Of a stretch of 64,000 nucleotides of DNA, positions 25,217 to 37,942 are shown piece by piece. The DNA is from Rhynchosporium graminicola. Taxonomy: Eukaryota; Ascomycota; Leotiomycetes; Helotiales; Ploettnerulaceae. Position 1 is the first letter of the stretch. The number at the start of each line of letters is the position of its first letter. Made by a program: the position numbers and the translations under genes. Below the pieces are notes generated by a model. That model was not told where the DNA came from. It searched no databases and saw nothing but the letters and a program-made list of their open reading frames with translations. The DNA is taken from positions 124,001 to 188,000 of the forward strand of contig FJUW01000052.1 in NCBI GenBank assembly GCA_900074885.1. Reading direction: 5' to 3'.

Positions 25217-27074
25217 TCATGGCACCTCAACATCACTATCATCTCCAAACCCGAAGCTAAAACCCCCTTTACCACTTTCCGCCTCAGTATTCCCTTCTCC
25301 CCCCTTCCCAGCGACAACCGCATCCCACTTTCTCTTCCTCCCCTCCTTCTTCCTCTCTGTCTCCAGTTCCAACTCCCTCAAAGCTACCTCCAACAGATCC
25401 GGATACTCCCTCCTCAACCCCTCCAAAAACAACTCATAAGAATCCTCCACCTCCTTCGCAAATCCGCTGACCTGATCCCGCTTGTCTCTCATAAAGGACA
25501 AAACCTCCTTCAAATGTCCACTCGGCACAAAGTTCTGCGTCAAGGCGAGTGATGTTTCGATGTTAACGACAAGATGCCACCATCCGCTCGGAACGTGCAG
25601 AATTTCTCCCGCGAAACAGATACCTTCTATACAGCCGGGTGTTTTGCGGGCTTCGGCGTGGAATTCTAGGAGCCATTCAGCTATACTAAGCGGGGAAGTT
25701 ACTTCGGAATCGTCGGCGGAGACGAATACGCCTGGTGGTTGGGTGATGGAGGGGAACATTATCCAGTATTTTGAACCTTTTAGGACCGCGTTCCATGCTG
25801 AGGTCGAATTGGGATCTTTGTGGTAGGTTGAGCCAGACCGAGAGGGGCCTAGAATTAGCCATTGATGCGCTGGGCGGAGGGAGCCAAGGACGGAGAAGAG
25901 ATCCTCGCCGAAACAAGTAGGTGTTACATAGGCTGGTTCTTGGGTAGTGATGGTTGCTTTATTGGTGGTGGGTGAGCTTGTACTGGTGGAAGTGGAAGTA
26001 GTGTTGAGACACATCTTGTCAAAAAAGTTCCGGTCGAAGAGGTAGAGTGGGCTCTCGTCGGTGCTGTTGTTCATGTAGTCCACATACGTTGAGAGGGTCC
26101 AGTCTACAGCTTCAGCGCGGAATTTTACATCGCCATATTTCTCTAGAAGGGTGCAAGTGTTCCAGTTCTGGTAGACAGGCCACAACTTGACGGGCTCCGT
26201 GAGGATAAAGGGCTTGCAACTCCATTGGGAGGAGAATTCTGAGGGTGTGAGATTGGCAAGTCGTGGGATGGCGTTACGTGATGGGATACTGGTCGTATAG
26301 GGTAGTAAGGAGGTATGTGTGCAGAGGAAGGGCCGGTAGAGAACATCTGAGAAGACGTTGTCACATTGAATATGAGAAGTCTGCTCAGGCTTCAAGTTGA
26401 GGTGTGTGGAGCGCCATGTCCCTCGCCATGTAAAGTTTCCTGATTTACATATTGGTGACCTGGATTTATTAGCCTTTTTCGGAAAGTGTGTCTAGGTAAG
26501 GTGGAGGAGAGTGAGTACCCTTTGCTGGGTGACTCTTTTTCAATATGTTTATCTCAACCGATGAATCCTAAGCAATTTTCTCTTGTCCAAACCAAGTGAC
26601 AAAGTGTTCGAAATAACTAATGACATAGACAGAAAAGGACACGGCCGCTGCAAAACCAGAATCGGATATGAGAGCTTCCACTTACTCAATAAACAATGCC
26701 TTCCACAAGTCATCAGACCTACAGAATGCATACAGAAATTTGCATGTTGAACCCAGGGCGCACAAGAGTTGTGAGTCAAGATATTCCAGAAATATTGCTA
26801 AAATCTCATCTGGGAAAACTTGAAATGACCCGATGAGATTCCTCGCAATACTGGTAGCTTTATATTGGTTGCCAGCCGGCTTGACACCCGAAGGATGAGG
26901 CGGAATAGCTTGAAGTGACTCCTCCTCCTCCTCCTCCATAGAAAGTGACTCAACTCCGCCACTAGGATAGACTTCCATGGCTGGATAACCAGACTCTGCT
27001 GTTATGACTGACGACTGCATGATTGATTGTCCAAACACGTCCGTAGGTAATAGAAGACCGATTGAAAATGCCAT
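25217..27074 (-). CDS. F-box plus JmjC (JMJD6-like) oxygenase
   Basis: Two exons, 27074-26686 and 26459-25217, join in phase (GA|G) across a 226-nt intron; 543 residues. Residues 86-128 are an F-box (VFPDEILAIFLEYL...LWKALF), preceded by an acidic run (MEEEEEES). The JmjC cupin follows: iron ligands H343 and D345 in YHKDPNSTSAWN, and H425 in PSGWWHLVVN, with the JMJD6-type context SAWNAVLKGSKYWIMFP. A Lys/Arg-rich patch near 510 (ERKKEGRKRKW) could be a nuclear signal. Family knowledge suggests an Fe(II)/2-oxoglutarate hydroxylase or demethylase coupled through the F-box to SCF ubiquitin ligase; its substrate is unknown. Without the join the F-box and JmjC parts would look like two genes, but the matched phase supports one. 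It is divergent from eIF4A. Confidence 0.9.
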
Positions 27075-27729
27075 TCGAAGTTATAAAACGCCCGGAAAAT
27101 CTTTGCCGCCCCTCAGTGCCAGCCTTGCCTCGTGGGATGGGCACCCACGCCACTTCGCGTCGTGGCAATAGAAAGATAAGGTATTGGTAGAGATAGAGGA
27201 GGGGCAAAGCCTTGTGAATAGCTTGTCTCCTAGGTAGACTCCTTTTTAACATGCGTCCATCTGTCTAATCACCACCTTCAGTCGAACCAAAGATAATGTC
27301 AGGCTGTCGAATATTCACAATACATAATCAAAATTGGCAGGCCCAAGAGTGAATATTCATCAATGGCAGCCTGTGGTATGAATCATTCAACGCAGGTCCG
27401 GTATTAAGCGAGAAAAAGTATCTAGTCTAGCTCGGGCTAGCGTAGACTCAAAAATATTCAAACCACGGGCTCTTTTCCATCCTCTTTCAAATCCCACATC
27501 TTCAAACCACAAACCAACGAACACTATAACGCAATTCCTAGATCCCATATAAACTCTCGATATCGGGAGTTTGGTTTCTAGTTCCTACACAACAGCACAT
27601 CACTTGTCGCAGGCTCTCCACGAGACCTCTGCGCATTTCACCACCCCACCTCAACCCTTCCAACCTCGCGCCTTCTAGATCCCAAGCAAAGCTTGCGATC
27701 TAGTCTTCGAATAAATCGAAACCGCAATC
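27075..27729. promoter_or_regulatory. Divergent promoter of the F-box/JmjC gene and eIF4A
   Basis: About 0.65 kb. The eIF4A side (27470-27729) is rich in CT/CA tracts without ORFs, as usual for the 5' leader of a strongly expressed fungal gene. Confidence 0.5.
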
Positions 27730-29177
27730 ATGGCTTCCACCGATAAAGGTCTCGAGGAGATTCCAGAGGGTAAGGCTTCCCTGACACTCTGCGAGCACCA
27801 TAACACACCGCCACTGATGAACGCACGGGTCAATTTCATGGAAACGAAGCTGATCAAATATCCACAGGTCAAATTGAGTCTAACTATGACGAGACTGTCG
27901 ACTCCTTCGATGCTATGGAGCTCAAGCCTGAACTCCTCCGAGGTAAGTTTCACAGTCACGCACAAAGCAAATAAGACGTTAATATTTTATACAGGTGTCT
28001 ACGCCTACGGTTTCGAGCGTCCTTCTGCTATCCAGCAGCGCGCCATCTTGCCAGTTATTGGCGGTAAGTTTCAAGAACTCGCGATACATACCATTTGCTT
28101 ATTATTTTCCAAGGTCGCGATGTCATTGCACAAGCCCAGTCCGGAACCGGAAAGACTGCCACTTTCTCCATCTCCGTCCTCCAGAAGCTCGACCCCACCA
28201 TCAAGCAATGTCAGGCTTTGATCCTTGCCCCAACCCGTGAGTTGGCTCAACAAATCCAAAAGGTTGTTGTCGCTATTGGAGATTTCATGAACATTGAGTG
28301 CCATGCCTGCATTGGAGGTACCAGCGTTCGTGACGACATGAAGGCTCTCCAGGATGGTCCCCACATCGTTGTCGGTACCCCTGGTCGTGTCCAGGACATG
28401 ATCCAGCGCAGATATTTGAAAACCGACAGCATGAAGATGTTCGTTCTTGATGAGGCCGATGAAATGCTTTCCGTAAGTTTCTTCCATTTGCGGGGTCTGT
28501 GCGGTAGCTGACATTATTCATAGCGCGGTTTCACTGAGCAAATCTACGATATCTTCCAACTTCTCCCACAATCCACCCAGGTCGTTCTCCTCTCAGCCAC
28601 CATGCCACAAGATGTCCTTGAGGTCACCACCAAGTTCATGCGCGACCCCGTCCGTATCTTGGTAAAGAAGGCTGAGCTTACCCTCGAAGGTATTAAGCAA
28701 TTTTACATTGCTGTCGAGAAGGAAGACTGGAAGTTGGACACCCTCTCCGATCTTTACGAGACTGTCACCATTACACAAGCAGTCATCTTCTGCAACACCC
28801 GCCGCAAGGTCGATTGGCTCACCGATAAGCTCACTGCCCGTGATTTCACCGTCTCCGCTATGCACGGTGACATGGACCAGGGTCAACGTGATCTGATTAT
28901 GAAGGAGTTCCGTTCTGGTTCATCCCGTGTCTTGATCGCTACTGATTTATTGGCCCGTGGTATTGATGTCCAACAAGTTTCCCTGGTTATCAACTACGAT
29001 CTCCCAGCCAACCGTGAGAACTACATCCACAGAATCGGTCGTGGAGGTCGTTTCGGACGTAAGGGTGTTGCCATCAACTTTGTTACCGCAGAGGATGTCC
29101 GTATGATGAGAGAAATCGAGCAGTTCTACAGCACTCAAATCGAGGAGATGCCCATGAACGTCGCCGATCTCATTTAA
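27730..29177 (+). CDS. Translation initiation factor eIF4A, DEAD-box RNA helicase
   Basis: Five exons, 27730-27769, 27868-27942, 27995-28063, 28114-28472 and 28524-29177, give 398 residues, the standard eIF4A length. Helicase motifs are all present: Q motif ([13 protein letters not shown]), motif I AQSGTGKT (69-76), Ia PTRELA, Ib TPGR, II DEAD (174-177), III SAT (205-207), then [20 protein letters not shown] and [10 protein letters not shown]. It unwinds 5' leader structure during cap-dependent initiation in the cytoplasm as part of eIF4F. The introns cluster at the 5' end. Codon choice is strongly biased to C-ending and GGT/CGT-type codons, as expected for a highly expressed gene. Confidence 0.98.
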
Positions 29178-29889
29178 GTGTTACGTTCCAGCAAAAACTA
29201 GAAGGAAATCACAGTTTCGGCATATTCGGTGGTACAAAAGTACCTGTGTTGGGACCCCTTTATTGAGAGGGTAGTGTGAGAGAGAGCACGGTGGTTCGCC
29301 CGCGTGCGTGGATTAATTGGGCGGCAAAAAAGTTGCTGCATTTCTGCATTTCTGCAGTCTTCAGGGCTCTCTGCGTGTAATCTGGCATTGCCAACACTAG
29401 AAGGTTGGGTGATGCTTTTTGATTTTCAGTCTCTTTGCGTGTATCTAGGGATTTGCTTCATGCTGCTTGTCGAAAGGGTCTCGATCTGCTGGGCTGGGGG
29501 CATTTGCACCCGTGGATATGGGGACAGCCAAAATCGACGGAAGCAATGGTATCCTCCGTAGGAAGGCAAAATCCAGACGTAAACAAAGTTTTGTATACTT
29601 TCACTGGCTGTCGTGATTTAATGTGAGCCACCGCCACCTTTTTCAAAAAAAAAAAACCACCCCCCAAATCGAGCGAGGTGCTCCTTCTCTTTTTGGGTCT
29701 TGGCGTTGTGATTTACTCAACCATTTGCGGCAGGAGGGCCAACTTGAACTAGTGGAATATTTCCACATCTCTGGCCAGTCCTGACAACTTCAGTCGCTTT
29801 CCACACCCTTTATATTTCTTCACAGAGAACTACGAGATCATTAACAGCATCTTTTCTTACCTGAATCCCTGGTTTCTGCGTGTCCAAAT
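29178..29889. other. Intergenic region
   Basis: eIF4A 3' UTR and the promoter of the next gene. An A12/C-rich homopolymer patch lies near 29645-29667. No gene recognised. Confidence 0.5.
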
Positions 29890-31620
29890 ATGGCTCGAGA
29901 CACCAGCGTCCCTAATGTCGCAGAGTGGGAAGACAGACTCTGGGCGAGGAACATCATCCACGAGCACCAACAGCTAAGTCAGCAGATCCAAGACATCGCT
30001 GCGAAACGCGATGAGGATATCCAGAAGGTCACCGAGAGATGCGATACCGCCTACGAGACTAGCAAAGAAGCTCTTGGTAGACTTGAGGAGCTGGAAAATG
30101 AGGTTAAGGTGCGCAATCAGCAGGTTGATGAACATACAGAAGAACTGAAGAATTCTCTGGAGTCCATCATGGAATTCTTACGACCTCGTCTTACTCCTGG
30201 TAAGTCTGACCCATTACTGTATTCATTGCATTGTGAAAAGCTGACAATATGTAGAAGAGCTAAGTTCTGTCGACTTGATACGATACACCAGCAGTAAGGT
30301 ACCCCCCTCGGGGCGCACGTTTAATAATGAAGGTATGCTCAATGATTCTCCTGATCAAGAAGTAGCTAATATTATGTAGACCAAACTCGAACGTTAACCG
30401 AGTCTCCAGTTGTCAGTGGCCACACGAGACCACCACCTCGAGCCGCGGTCAGAAAATCATCTTACGTGGTTCCACAAAACCCAGACAATCAATACACCTC
30501 TGCCAGTAAAGATCAGCACGTTACCAAACATCCAAATTCGGTTCTCTCAAGTGACGAGCGCATCAATAAACCTAATGATCACGTCGGTACTGATATTCAC
30601 GGATCAACAACGAACCTTCGAAAGAGACCGACAGCTACTCGTCCGACCGTCGCAGATCCGCCCAGATCTCCTCCCATGAGAACCCGTAGTCGAAGCAGAA
30701 CTGAGTCGAGAGAGGAAAGATCTGCTGTCCAACTACCATCTGCGCCTGAATCTAGTTCACTCCAGATCCCCAAGCTATCCCAAAAGCGGCGCCCTCTGAT
30801 CGTCTATTATGAAGAAGCAACTGCCATCCGTGAGACTCTAGGGCTAGAAGTAGGCCAACCTGAGTACGACTTCGCATTGGCGTTCATTGATGGTATCTCA
30901 ACCAAGAAGATTGCAAACCAATTGTTCGACAGCTTAGCCAACTTCTGTGACAGTGGTACAAAAGTCGATGGGAGCAAGTTTGTAAACTGCGAGTGGGAAG
31001 AGGTACTACAGGGAATCAAGCTTGGAGGTCTTGATGTCCTTGAGACTGTCCAAGATAAAGGTAAAGGCTGGTCGGGTGAACCTCGTGTAGAGTTTCCTGG
31101 TCTAATGGACTTCCGAGCCGTAGAGAGCCCCATACTTAAAGGCAAGCAGCCTGCTACGAGTGGACCCAACGCTACTGAAGGCAGAGAGCACCACGAGTTA
31201 CTGATGGATGCGGAAATAACTGGGCAGAGCGGCGGTAAATCATCTCCAACTTCGGTCGTTAAGGCGAACTCTGGTAAGGTCAGATTTGATCCAACGGTCA
31301 AGAAATTGGCTGCAGCTGCTAGAGCAAGCAAAAGCAAGGGAAAGACTGCAGCTAGACGTTCACCTGTCAAGAAGCCAGCTACTGGGTCATCCAAGTCAAC
31401 TGAGAAGTCAAGTGCCAAAGGTGGAAGAGTAGGCCAAGCCGCTATCGAGAAGCCAGGCACTAGCAGAGGAAGAGCAGCCAAAGGTCTGAACAACCCTGGT
31501 GGAGATACTGCAGGTGCTGGCACTGGAGCTCAAGCCGGTCCAGCAAGTGCACTTGAAGGTGCTGGGAATGCAACTGGCAACGGCAGAAGAAGAGGCCCAC
31601 CGCGAAAGGCCAACCGCTGA
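29890..31620 (+). CDS. Coiled-coil protein with basic disordered tail, hypothetical
   Basis: Three exons, 29890-30199, 30255-30332 and 30380-31620, all phase consistent, give 542 residues. Residues about 20-100 form a charged coiled coil (HEHQQLSQQIQDIAAKRDED, then LGRLEELENEVKVRNQQVDE). The middle is Pro/Ser/Arg-rich with an RTRSRSRTESREER patch. Around residues 260-360 lies a folded-looking stretch (RPLIVYYEEATAIRETLGLE, then YDFALAFIDGISTKKIANQL). The tail (about 430-542) is Lys/Ala/Gly-rich, resembling histone H1-type or AT-hook-like basic tails (KKLAAAARASKSKGKTAARR). Nuclear or chromatin association is inferred from composition only; no known family recognised. Confidence 0.75.
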
Positions 31621-32247
31621 TGTTATGGCGCGATCTTCATCTTCATTCCTAGTCGTAGCTCCTAGCGGCTTGAATATTGGCTGCGTGTTGTAGTGGATAT
31701 GCTGGTTACGAGGCTATATTGAGTAGCTAAGGGGATAGTTTCCATCGCGTGGTTGAGATGTGATGGAGGAAATGTTGCAGATCTGGCTTACTTGTGTCCA
31801 ATTGCTACATGGTCGTTCAGATTGTTAGTGCAAAAGATCTTTGGGCTTAGCTAGTCGAGCTTATAGGCTTTTGATACTTCATGTTTGCTATCACATGGAT
31901 CTTCATCACACCCACCCCAGTACTCTCTTTTTAATTTCTGGCTGTGAACTGTACACAGCTCATGTTCAGTACAGTTGTGTGCCTTTCTGGGAAACGAAGT
32001 ACTTTAAGTCAGGGGCTATATTTTGCCTTTGGAGACAATATACATCACTGACGCGACGCGTTTCTTGGACTCTCGTTGGTTGGGTCTCAGAAATCATTTG
32101 CTGAAAATCGTGGCCAAGTAGGGAAATTCAGGGATTTACTCGTCATTCGCTCGCTGTCACAATCTGTTCAATCATTCGTTCTTTAATTTGCTCGAAAATC
32201 AACCACTCTCTCGCTCCCTTCTGATGCCATCCTCTTGACCAGGACAG
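31621..32247. other. Convergent intergenic region
   Basis: 3' flanks of the coiled-coil gene and the DPP-V gene. No gene seen. Confidence 0.5.
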
Positions 32248-34636
32248 CTATTTCACCAAGGGTATCATTCTGCTCGAAGCCGACTCATCGTCCACAGCTC
32301 CGATGCCTTCAGCTTCTCGCTCGGCTGTAATACCGCTATATTTGTTGATCCATGATATGACTTCCGTGTGCCACACTAGAGAGTTTTCGGGCTTGAGAAC
32401 CCACTATTTTGAAGGTTGTAATGTCAGCTCAGACATGGTAGTAAAATCATTGCCACGAGAGAAAAGCAAAGTGATTTTGAGAGAGAGTGGACTGCAAGGG
32501 AAATTACTGACATGATTTTCATCCGGGAAAGTCAAGAATCTGCTCTCAACTCCTCTCGTCTGCAACACATTGAAAGGCCCCAATCCCTCTCCGATCGGCA
32601 ACCTGTAATCCAACTCATTATGGATAATCAGATGGGGCGTCTCCCAGTTCCCCGTATGAGCACTGGGATCCCATTTCTCGTAGCCCGCCCTATTCTCCCA
32701 AAGCGTTCCTCCAAAATCATGCAACGGGAAAAACAACTCCTCGCTAGCATACTGGTTTAGTGTGCAAAAGACACCGTCGTGCGTTACCAAAGCTTTGAAC
32801 TTTCTACCGAGAGGGTGTCCCTGAATCCAGTTTATCATGAACCCGCCGTAAGAAGCACCGAGTGCTACAGCGCGTGAGGTATCAATGTAGGAGAGATTGG
32901 ATTCGATGTATTCAAAGCCTTTTACGAGGTCGATATATGGACGGCCGCCCCAGTTTTCTTTGATATTGTTTTGGAGACTCATGCCGTAGCCTGTGCTGCC
33001 TGTTGGATTTGGGGTGACGACGACGTACCCTTGTTCTGCGAAAACGAGGGGATTCCACCTGACGGACCAGGAATCGTTCCAAGCGCCTTGTGGCTAGATC
33101 ATGTTTAGTATATTATTATAGTGGGAATAATCATAGACAGGAGGGGACTTACGCCTCCGTGAATGAGGTATGCAAGAGGATACTTTTTCTTCGGGTCGAA
33201 ATTCGAGGGTTTGATGACCCAGGCGTGGATCTTTTGTTTATCAGATCCCTCGTACCAGATCTCGTTAACTTGGGATTGGGAGATACCAAAAGATTTTCCA
33301 CCTTTGAGACTAGACGAAATGATGGATTTAGAATCTGGCTCTGCTGGGTCTACAATACTCCACACGCTGCTGTCGACAAGAGAATTGCTACTGATGAGGA
33401 GCTTGTTGTTCGATAGTACAGACACAGCTGTGACCGAACCTTCGCTGACAATCGCTGTAGGGAGGTCTTTTGCATGTCTGGGGCTGGCTGGAATTTTGAA
33501 GAGTTTCGTCCTACCGTGCTCTTCAGCCGTGACATACAACTCTTTCCCATCTTTGCTCCACGTAATACCCTCTGGTCTTCTATCCCATTGTCCTTCACCC
33601 TCTGTAGTCTCGAAGAACTCTTGGACATTGTTCAAATCCGTAACATCAGGCCACAGAAGAAGTCGTGGCTTGTCACTCTCGTATTGCATATTCTGCATCC
33701 GAGTGAAAGCTACAGACTTGGCATCTGGGGAAAACACCGGACTGCCGCTATATCCCTTCAAATTTCCAGTTTTGACGAGCTGTGGAGGTGGAACTTGTGT
33801 TTCCTCAAAAGTCCTCAATGGGATATAGTAGAGATTGCTTTTCGTATAGGCGGCGGGGATTAGTTTTGGGTCCCGTGCGACAAAGACAATACCGTTCTTA
33901 CTGATATCAAAATCCCCCTTCCCGCCGAATGGAGGAAGTGGAGATTCCAATGCGAACGAATGTCCTGCTAAAGCATTTGTCAATGGCCTCACAACGAAAC
34001 CTTGGTGTCCGGATCCGGATCGTCTCTTCAAAGTGGTGTACCATATTGCTGATTTGTTTACCCCGACGTAGCTGTCCCAATGTCTGACAAATAAACTCGT
34101 GTAGACCTTTCCTGTAGACACAGGTTTCTTTTGCTTTTCGGGATTGTAGGCTTCTCCTGTTGGCGTTGCTAGGCCTGTGACTACTAGGGCGAAGGTATCT
34201 GAATCTAGAGCGGTTACTTTCAGATTCTCGAATCCTCCATCGAAGTTGGCGAGAGTTTCTGGTCTATCCTCGTCAATAACATATCTTTTCTCTCAGTCAA
34301 ACCGGAGGAAATAGAAAGAACCCACTCATGCTCCACGTTCCCCGCATCCGCCAACACCAAATCCGTCGTCCCCTTCTCCTTTCCCTGCTTTAAACACAAA
34401 ACCAAATTTCCCTCTCCCAGCCACGTTGCATCTGTACAATTCTTGTCATCGAAGAGAACCTTGCTCTGCCCACTCTGAAAATCTCGTACACCAATATGAG
34501 CACTTTTAGTGTGCGTTTCGAAAGACCATGATTGTGTGGAGTACAGTCCTAGGATTCCATCTGCGTTGGGTTGCACGGCAGACCTTCGAGGTGCAGAGAT
34601 GAGGGCTTTGGGCGTGAACTTCATGCTTAATGTCAT
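32248..34636 (-). CDS. Dipeptidyl-peptidase V, S9 prolyl-oligopeptidase family
   Basis: Four exons, 34636-34326, 34263-33153, 33093-32512 and 32403-32248, give 719 residues, the normal DPP-V length. The first half is a WD40-like beta-propeller ([28 protein letters not shown]). The C-terminal alpha/beta-hydrolase domain has the nucleophile S555 in GASYGGF, D636 in NELDYRLPI and H668 in FPDENH, the last residue of exon 3. The N-terminus ([19 protein letters not shown]) has no signal peptide, so this looks like the intracellular paralogue and not the secreted DPP-V. It removes X-Ala/X-Pro-type dipeptides from peptides. The first intron has donor GTGGGT and acceptor GATAG, chosen because it alone keeps the frame ([10 protein letters not shown]). 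Confidence 0.94.
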
Positions 34637-35278
34637 GATGGAAACTGGCTTGGTACCGCAATACTGTCAGTTAGAATTTGAAGGTATTGTGCCAGTCAAT
34701 GGCGGATGTAGCAACAACGAATAGCAAGGTTTGAATTTGTTCTTGTGGTAAAGGTTTACAGAAGTGTCCTGTCCTGTCCTGTCCTGTCCACCTTCTCATT
34801 CGACCTACTCCGCGACGCCGCTTTTGCCAACAGCAGGAGTGGGGGTTGCCAGTTGCACTACTTATACCAGATTTATGACACTTTCGTAGCGGTCATACTC
34901 TGATGTTTCTCTGCATTGGTGTTGCGAAGGGAGAAGATAAAAGTAATACAGCATCTTCTCACGGTCGTCTAAGAAGTAAATATTGACCAGTGATAGCGCC
35001 CGTGGACCTGGATATTCCGCAGGTACGGAAGGTACATCGGCCAAGAAGAGCAAGCAGGCTTATGTTATGGTGAAGTTGAATATGAAACACCCTGCTGCTG
35101 CCCAATATTTTCTGCTCCCAAGTACCAAATCTGAGAAGCATGTTTCTCCCTGCAGACCTGCAGGAATCTGTATATCGGAAAACAACATACTTGTCGGTTT
35201 ATCTATAGATACTCTCGGAAGTGGCCTGTCGAGCCAAGACTGGGGAAAGGCACGACGGGAACCATCACGCCGTTCTGG
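34637..35278. other. Intergenic region next to the transposon block
   Basis: Promoter side of DPP-V, then ordinary non-RIPed DNA up to the transposon border. A minus-strand open frame (about 35060-35278) runs into the terminal repeat of the element, but has no start or motif I can support. Confidence 0.5.
34766..34789. repeat. GTCCT pentanucleotide microsatellite
   Basis: Nearly five tandem copies of GTCCT in the DPP-V upstream region. Confidence 0.9.
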
Positions 35279-35282
35279 ACGG

Positions 35283-35362
35283 CTATAGCGGTAGATAACG
35301 AGTGGGTGTCTCATATGAGATTTTAGCGTTTTTTTACGGGAAAAACCCAGGAACACCAGAAT
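35283..35362 (+). repeat. Left terminal inverted repeat, 80 bp
   Basis: Inverted match to 52846-52925. This arm retains most CpA and TpG sites (GTGGGTGTCTCATATGAGA), unlike the right arm. Confidence 0.88.
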
Positions 35363-36239
35363 TTCAATTATTAATAACTACTAATATAAATAACTATAAT
35401 TTTTAGATATATACCTTATAGATATCCTAGATAATAGATATTAATATTTTAGAAAGATACAAAAGGTTAAAGTAATAGTCGAAGACGAGTTTCCTTTACC
35501 GCTACTTTAACTTAACTCTATAAAGCACGTGTCTACGCAGTAGTATATAATAATACCTTCTAGTAATAGTAAAAGCCTTATAATCTTTATTCTCCTACTT
35601 TAGAAACTTAATTCTAGGAAAGTCTAAAGTGTAAATTTTCTAGTAGATAGAGCTATATATAGTAATACCTAATAGTAATATATAAAGTCTCTATTTCACT
35701 CCTAGAATCTTTCCTAATTATTCTTCTAATAACTTAAAGCTAACTTAATATACCTAAATTTAAGTATTATAATAGCTTATACTCTACTAGACTTTAATTA
35801 TCTAGCGATAACTACTACTTTAATAGATATACCTAAAGGGGGAAATCGCTAAGAAAGCTAAAATCTCCTAAGAAGATAGAATACTAGCGACGTACTAATA
35901 ATAAAGATAAAAGGGACTAGGAGATCTCTATTATTAAAGATAAATCTTACCCTATAGTTATTAAGTAAGAGCTTTTTCTAGTTAATAAAGTATAACTTTA
36001 CTAAGATAAAGCAGATATCTGTAATAAGGAGGTAAAGGAGTAAGAGAAAGTTAAAAGAATATTTAGTATTAACTTAAGGAACGCTATCAGAAAGACTCTG
36101 ATCTTAGTCTACTTTATCGAAGTACCTCTAGTAAAACTAATACTTATTAGTAATCTTACTAAAGTCGACCTAGATCTATTAATACCCTTCCCTACCTCTT
36201 AATCTATTAATATATTTATTCGCTAAGCTCTAGAGAATA

Positions 36240-36860
36240 AGAAAGATTCTATTTATAAGAGATTATAAAGATATTATCAGTAGGGAGCTTATCTTAGATA
36301 GTACTCGGGAGTACTATATTAGGATATAGGAAGATAGCTTACTTACCTAAGAAGATATTTCTAGCGAGAGTATTATATTCTAATATATTATTAATACTTA
36401 ACTAGTAAAAGCTAGTAAATAGCTACCTCTTCCTATTTATATTATAGTTCTATAGAAAGAGAAAGTTAAAGAGGGGAATAGGAAGAAAAAGAGGCATAAG
36501 AGAGAGAGGTTAATACTAAATATAGAGCCTAAGGAGAAAAGGAAATAGAAAGCAAGTTCATAAGCTATAATAATAAAAAGAGTTCCTATTAGAGTAAAGT
36601 TAGAAGTAATAAAGAAAGTAATAGTTAAGATAGAGAAAGCTATAAAAGAAGAGATCTAGACTAAAGATATTAAGGATAAGAAGAAGATATAAATTAAAGA
36701 TATAGAAGCTAAAGAAGATCAGGATATAAGTTTAATAGAAAAAGAAGATAATAGTAGCTTAGACTTAGACCTTTCTAATCTAGTATTAATTTCTACCGGA
36801 GTTACTATAAAGAGAAGTTCAGGGAGAACTATTAAGACGCTAGCGAAGTTAAAGGAATAA
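36240..36860 (+). pseudogene. RIP-degraded coding remnant, Lys/Glu-rich, unknown
   Basis: Reading one plus frame gives about 200 codons in which nearly every stop sits where a Gln or Trp codon would be before CpA/TpG mutation. The reading ends TLAKLKE-stop at 36860. The product would be rich in Lys, Glu and Ile (KEKVKEGNRKKKRHKRERL). It belongs to the TIR element, left part. Function not recognised; borders are approximate. Confidence 0.5.
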
Positions 36861-37059
36861 GTTTTATTATATAGTTTATTTTATTTCTTTTATTTAGTAT
36901 ATCTTTAGTAGTAATACTAAATAGTAATATATTAGTTAATAAGAAGTAATTAAATAGAAAAAAAAAATTTAAATAGAAAATTAAATAAAAAACTTTTTAA
37001 TAAAGAAGACTTTTTAATAGTAATAGTAGATAGTAATATAATAACTTCAGAAATATAAT

Positions 37060-37800
37060 TTAGAGCTTATCTCTAGTATCTCTATTACTCTTATTATTTG
37101 AACTACTCTCCCTTTTAAAGTCCTTCTTACTAGCTAAGTTTACTAGAGTATTATACTAACCTACTGGAATTTTAATTCTAGTAGTAATAAACTCTGCTTC
37201 TATTACTTCTAATATCTGAACTCTCTCTAAATATCTCTCTTTTAGTTTAATAACTTCTCTAGTAAGTTCCTAAATATAAAGCTCTTCTCTTAAGAGTATA
37301 TAGACTTACTTATAAGGCTAATCTGGACTAAGAGTAAGATTCTCTAAATTATACTTAATACTATAACTCTAAATTACTCCTTTATATATCTCTTATATCC
37401 TAAGAGTTAAAAATCCCTAATTATTATACTATTTGAACTTCTTCTTAAACTCTTTTAAGAGATATAGATTAGCTAGCTAGGTATAGTTTTTTATACCCTA
37501 TTTAGAGTATAAATAGAGTTCTATAGGAGATCGGCTAGATAGTAAGTAGTCCTCTCGAGACTTTTGCTTCCGGATTGGTATTTTATTATAAATAGTAATT
37601 GTTTATCGAAATAACCTCCTTAATTACTCTATATATAAGAACTATAATACTATTATATTATATTTAGACTTATTAAATAGATTTCTCTTCTCTAAATCCC
37701 TAAAGTACTCTATCTACTGATTTATAAACTAGTTAATTAGAGTCCTCTAGAATCTCTTAATTCTCTAGTTTCTTATTAATATACTAAAAGCTAGTGCTTT
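37060..37800 (-). pseudogene. RIP-degraded coding remnant, unknown
   Basis: A coherent minus frame with only TAG/TAA stops of RIP type runs from about 37800 to about 37060. It contains RKQKSREDYLLSSRSPIELY and a helical segment ELTREVIKLKERYLERVQIL. It lies just left of the gypsy insertion at 37943. No domain recognised; borders approximate. Confidence 0.5.
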
Positions 37801-37942
37801 AGTAATAGTAATATTAGGCTTTTCCTCTTATCTAAACCGGAATTATATAGCTTCTAATAACTTAGTCTCTTTCCTCTTATCTATATATATAGCTTTTAGA
37901 AACCTAAACTCTTTTACTATATAGAGATAGAATCTACTAACT

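Noticed and set aside
28071..28886. Long antisense frames (147 and 97 codons) over eIF4A
   Set aside because: They are shadows produced by the strong codon bias of a highly expressed gene.
34980..35278. Minus-strand open frame that would continue across the TIR-element insertion site if the empty site were rebuilt
   Set aside because: It has no start codon, no recognised motif and a stop shortly upstream; probably chance.
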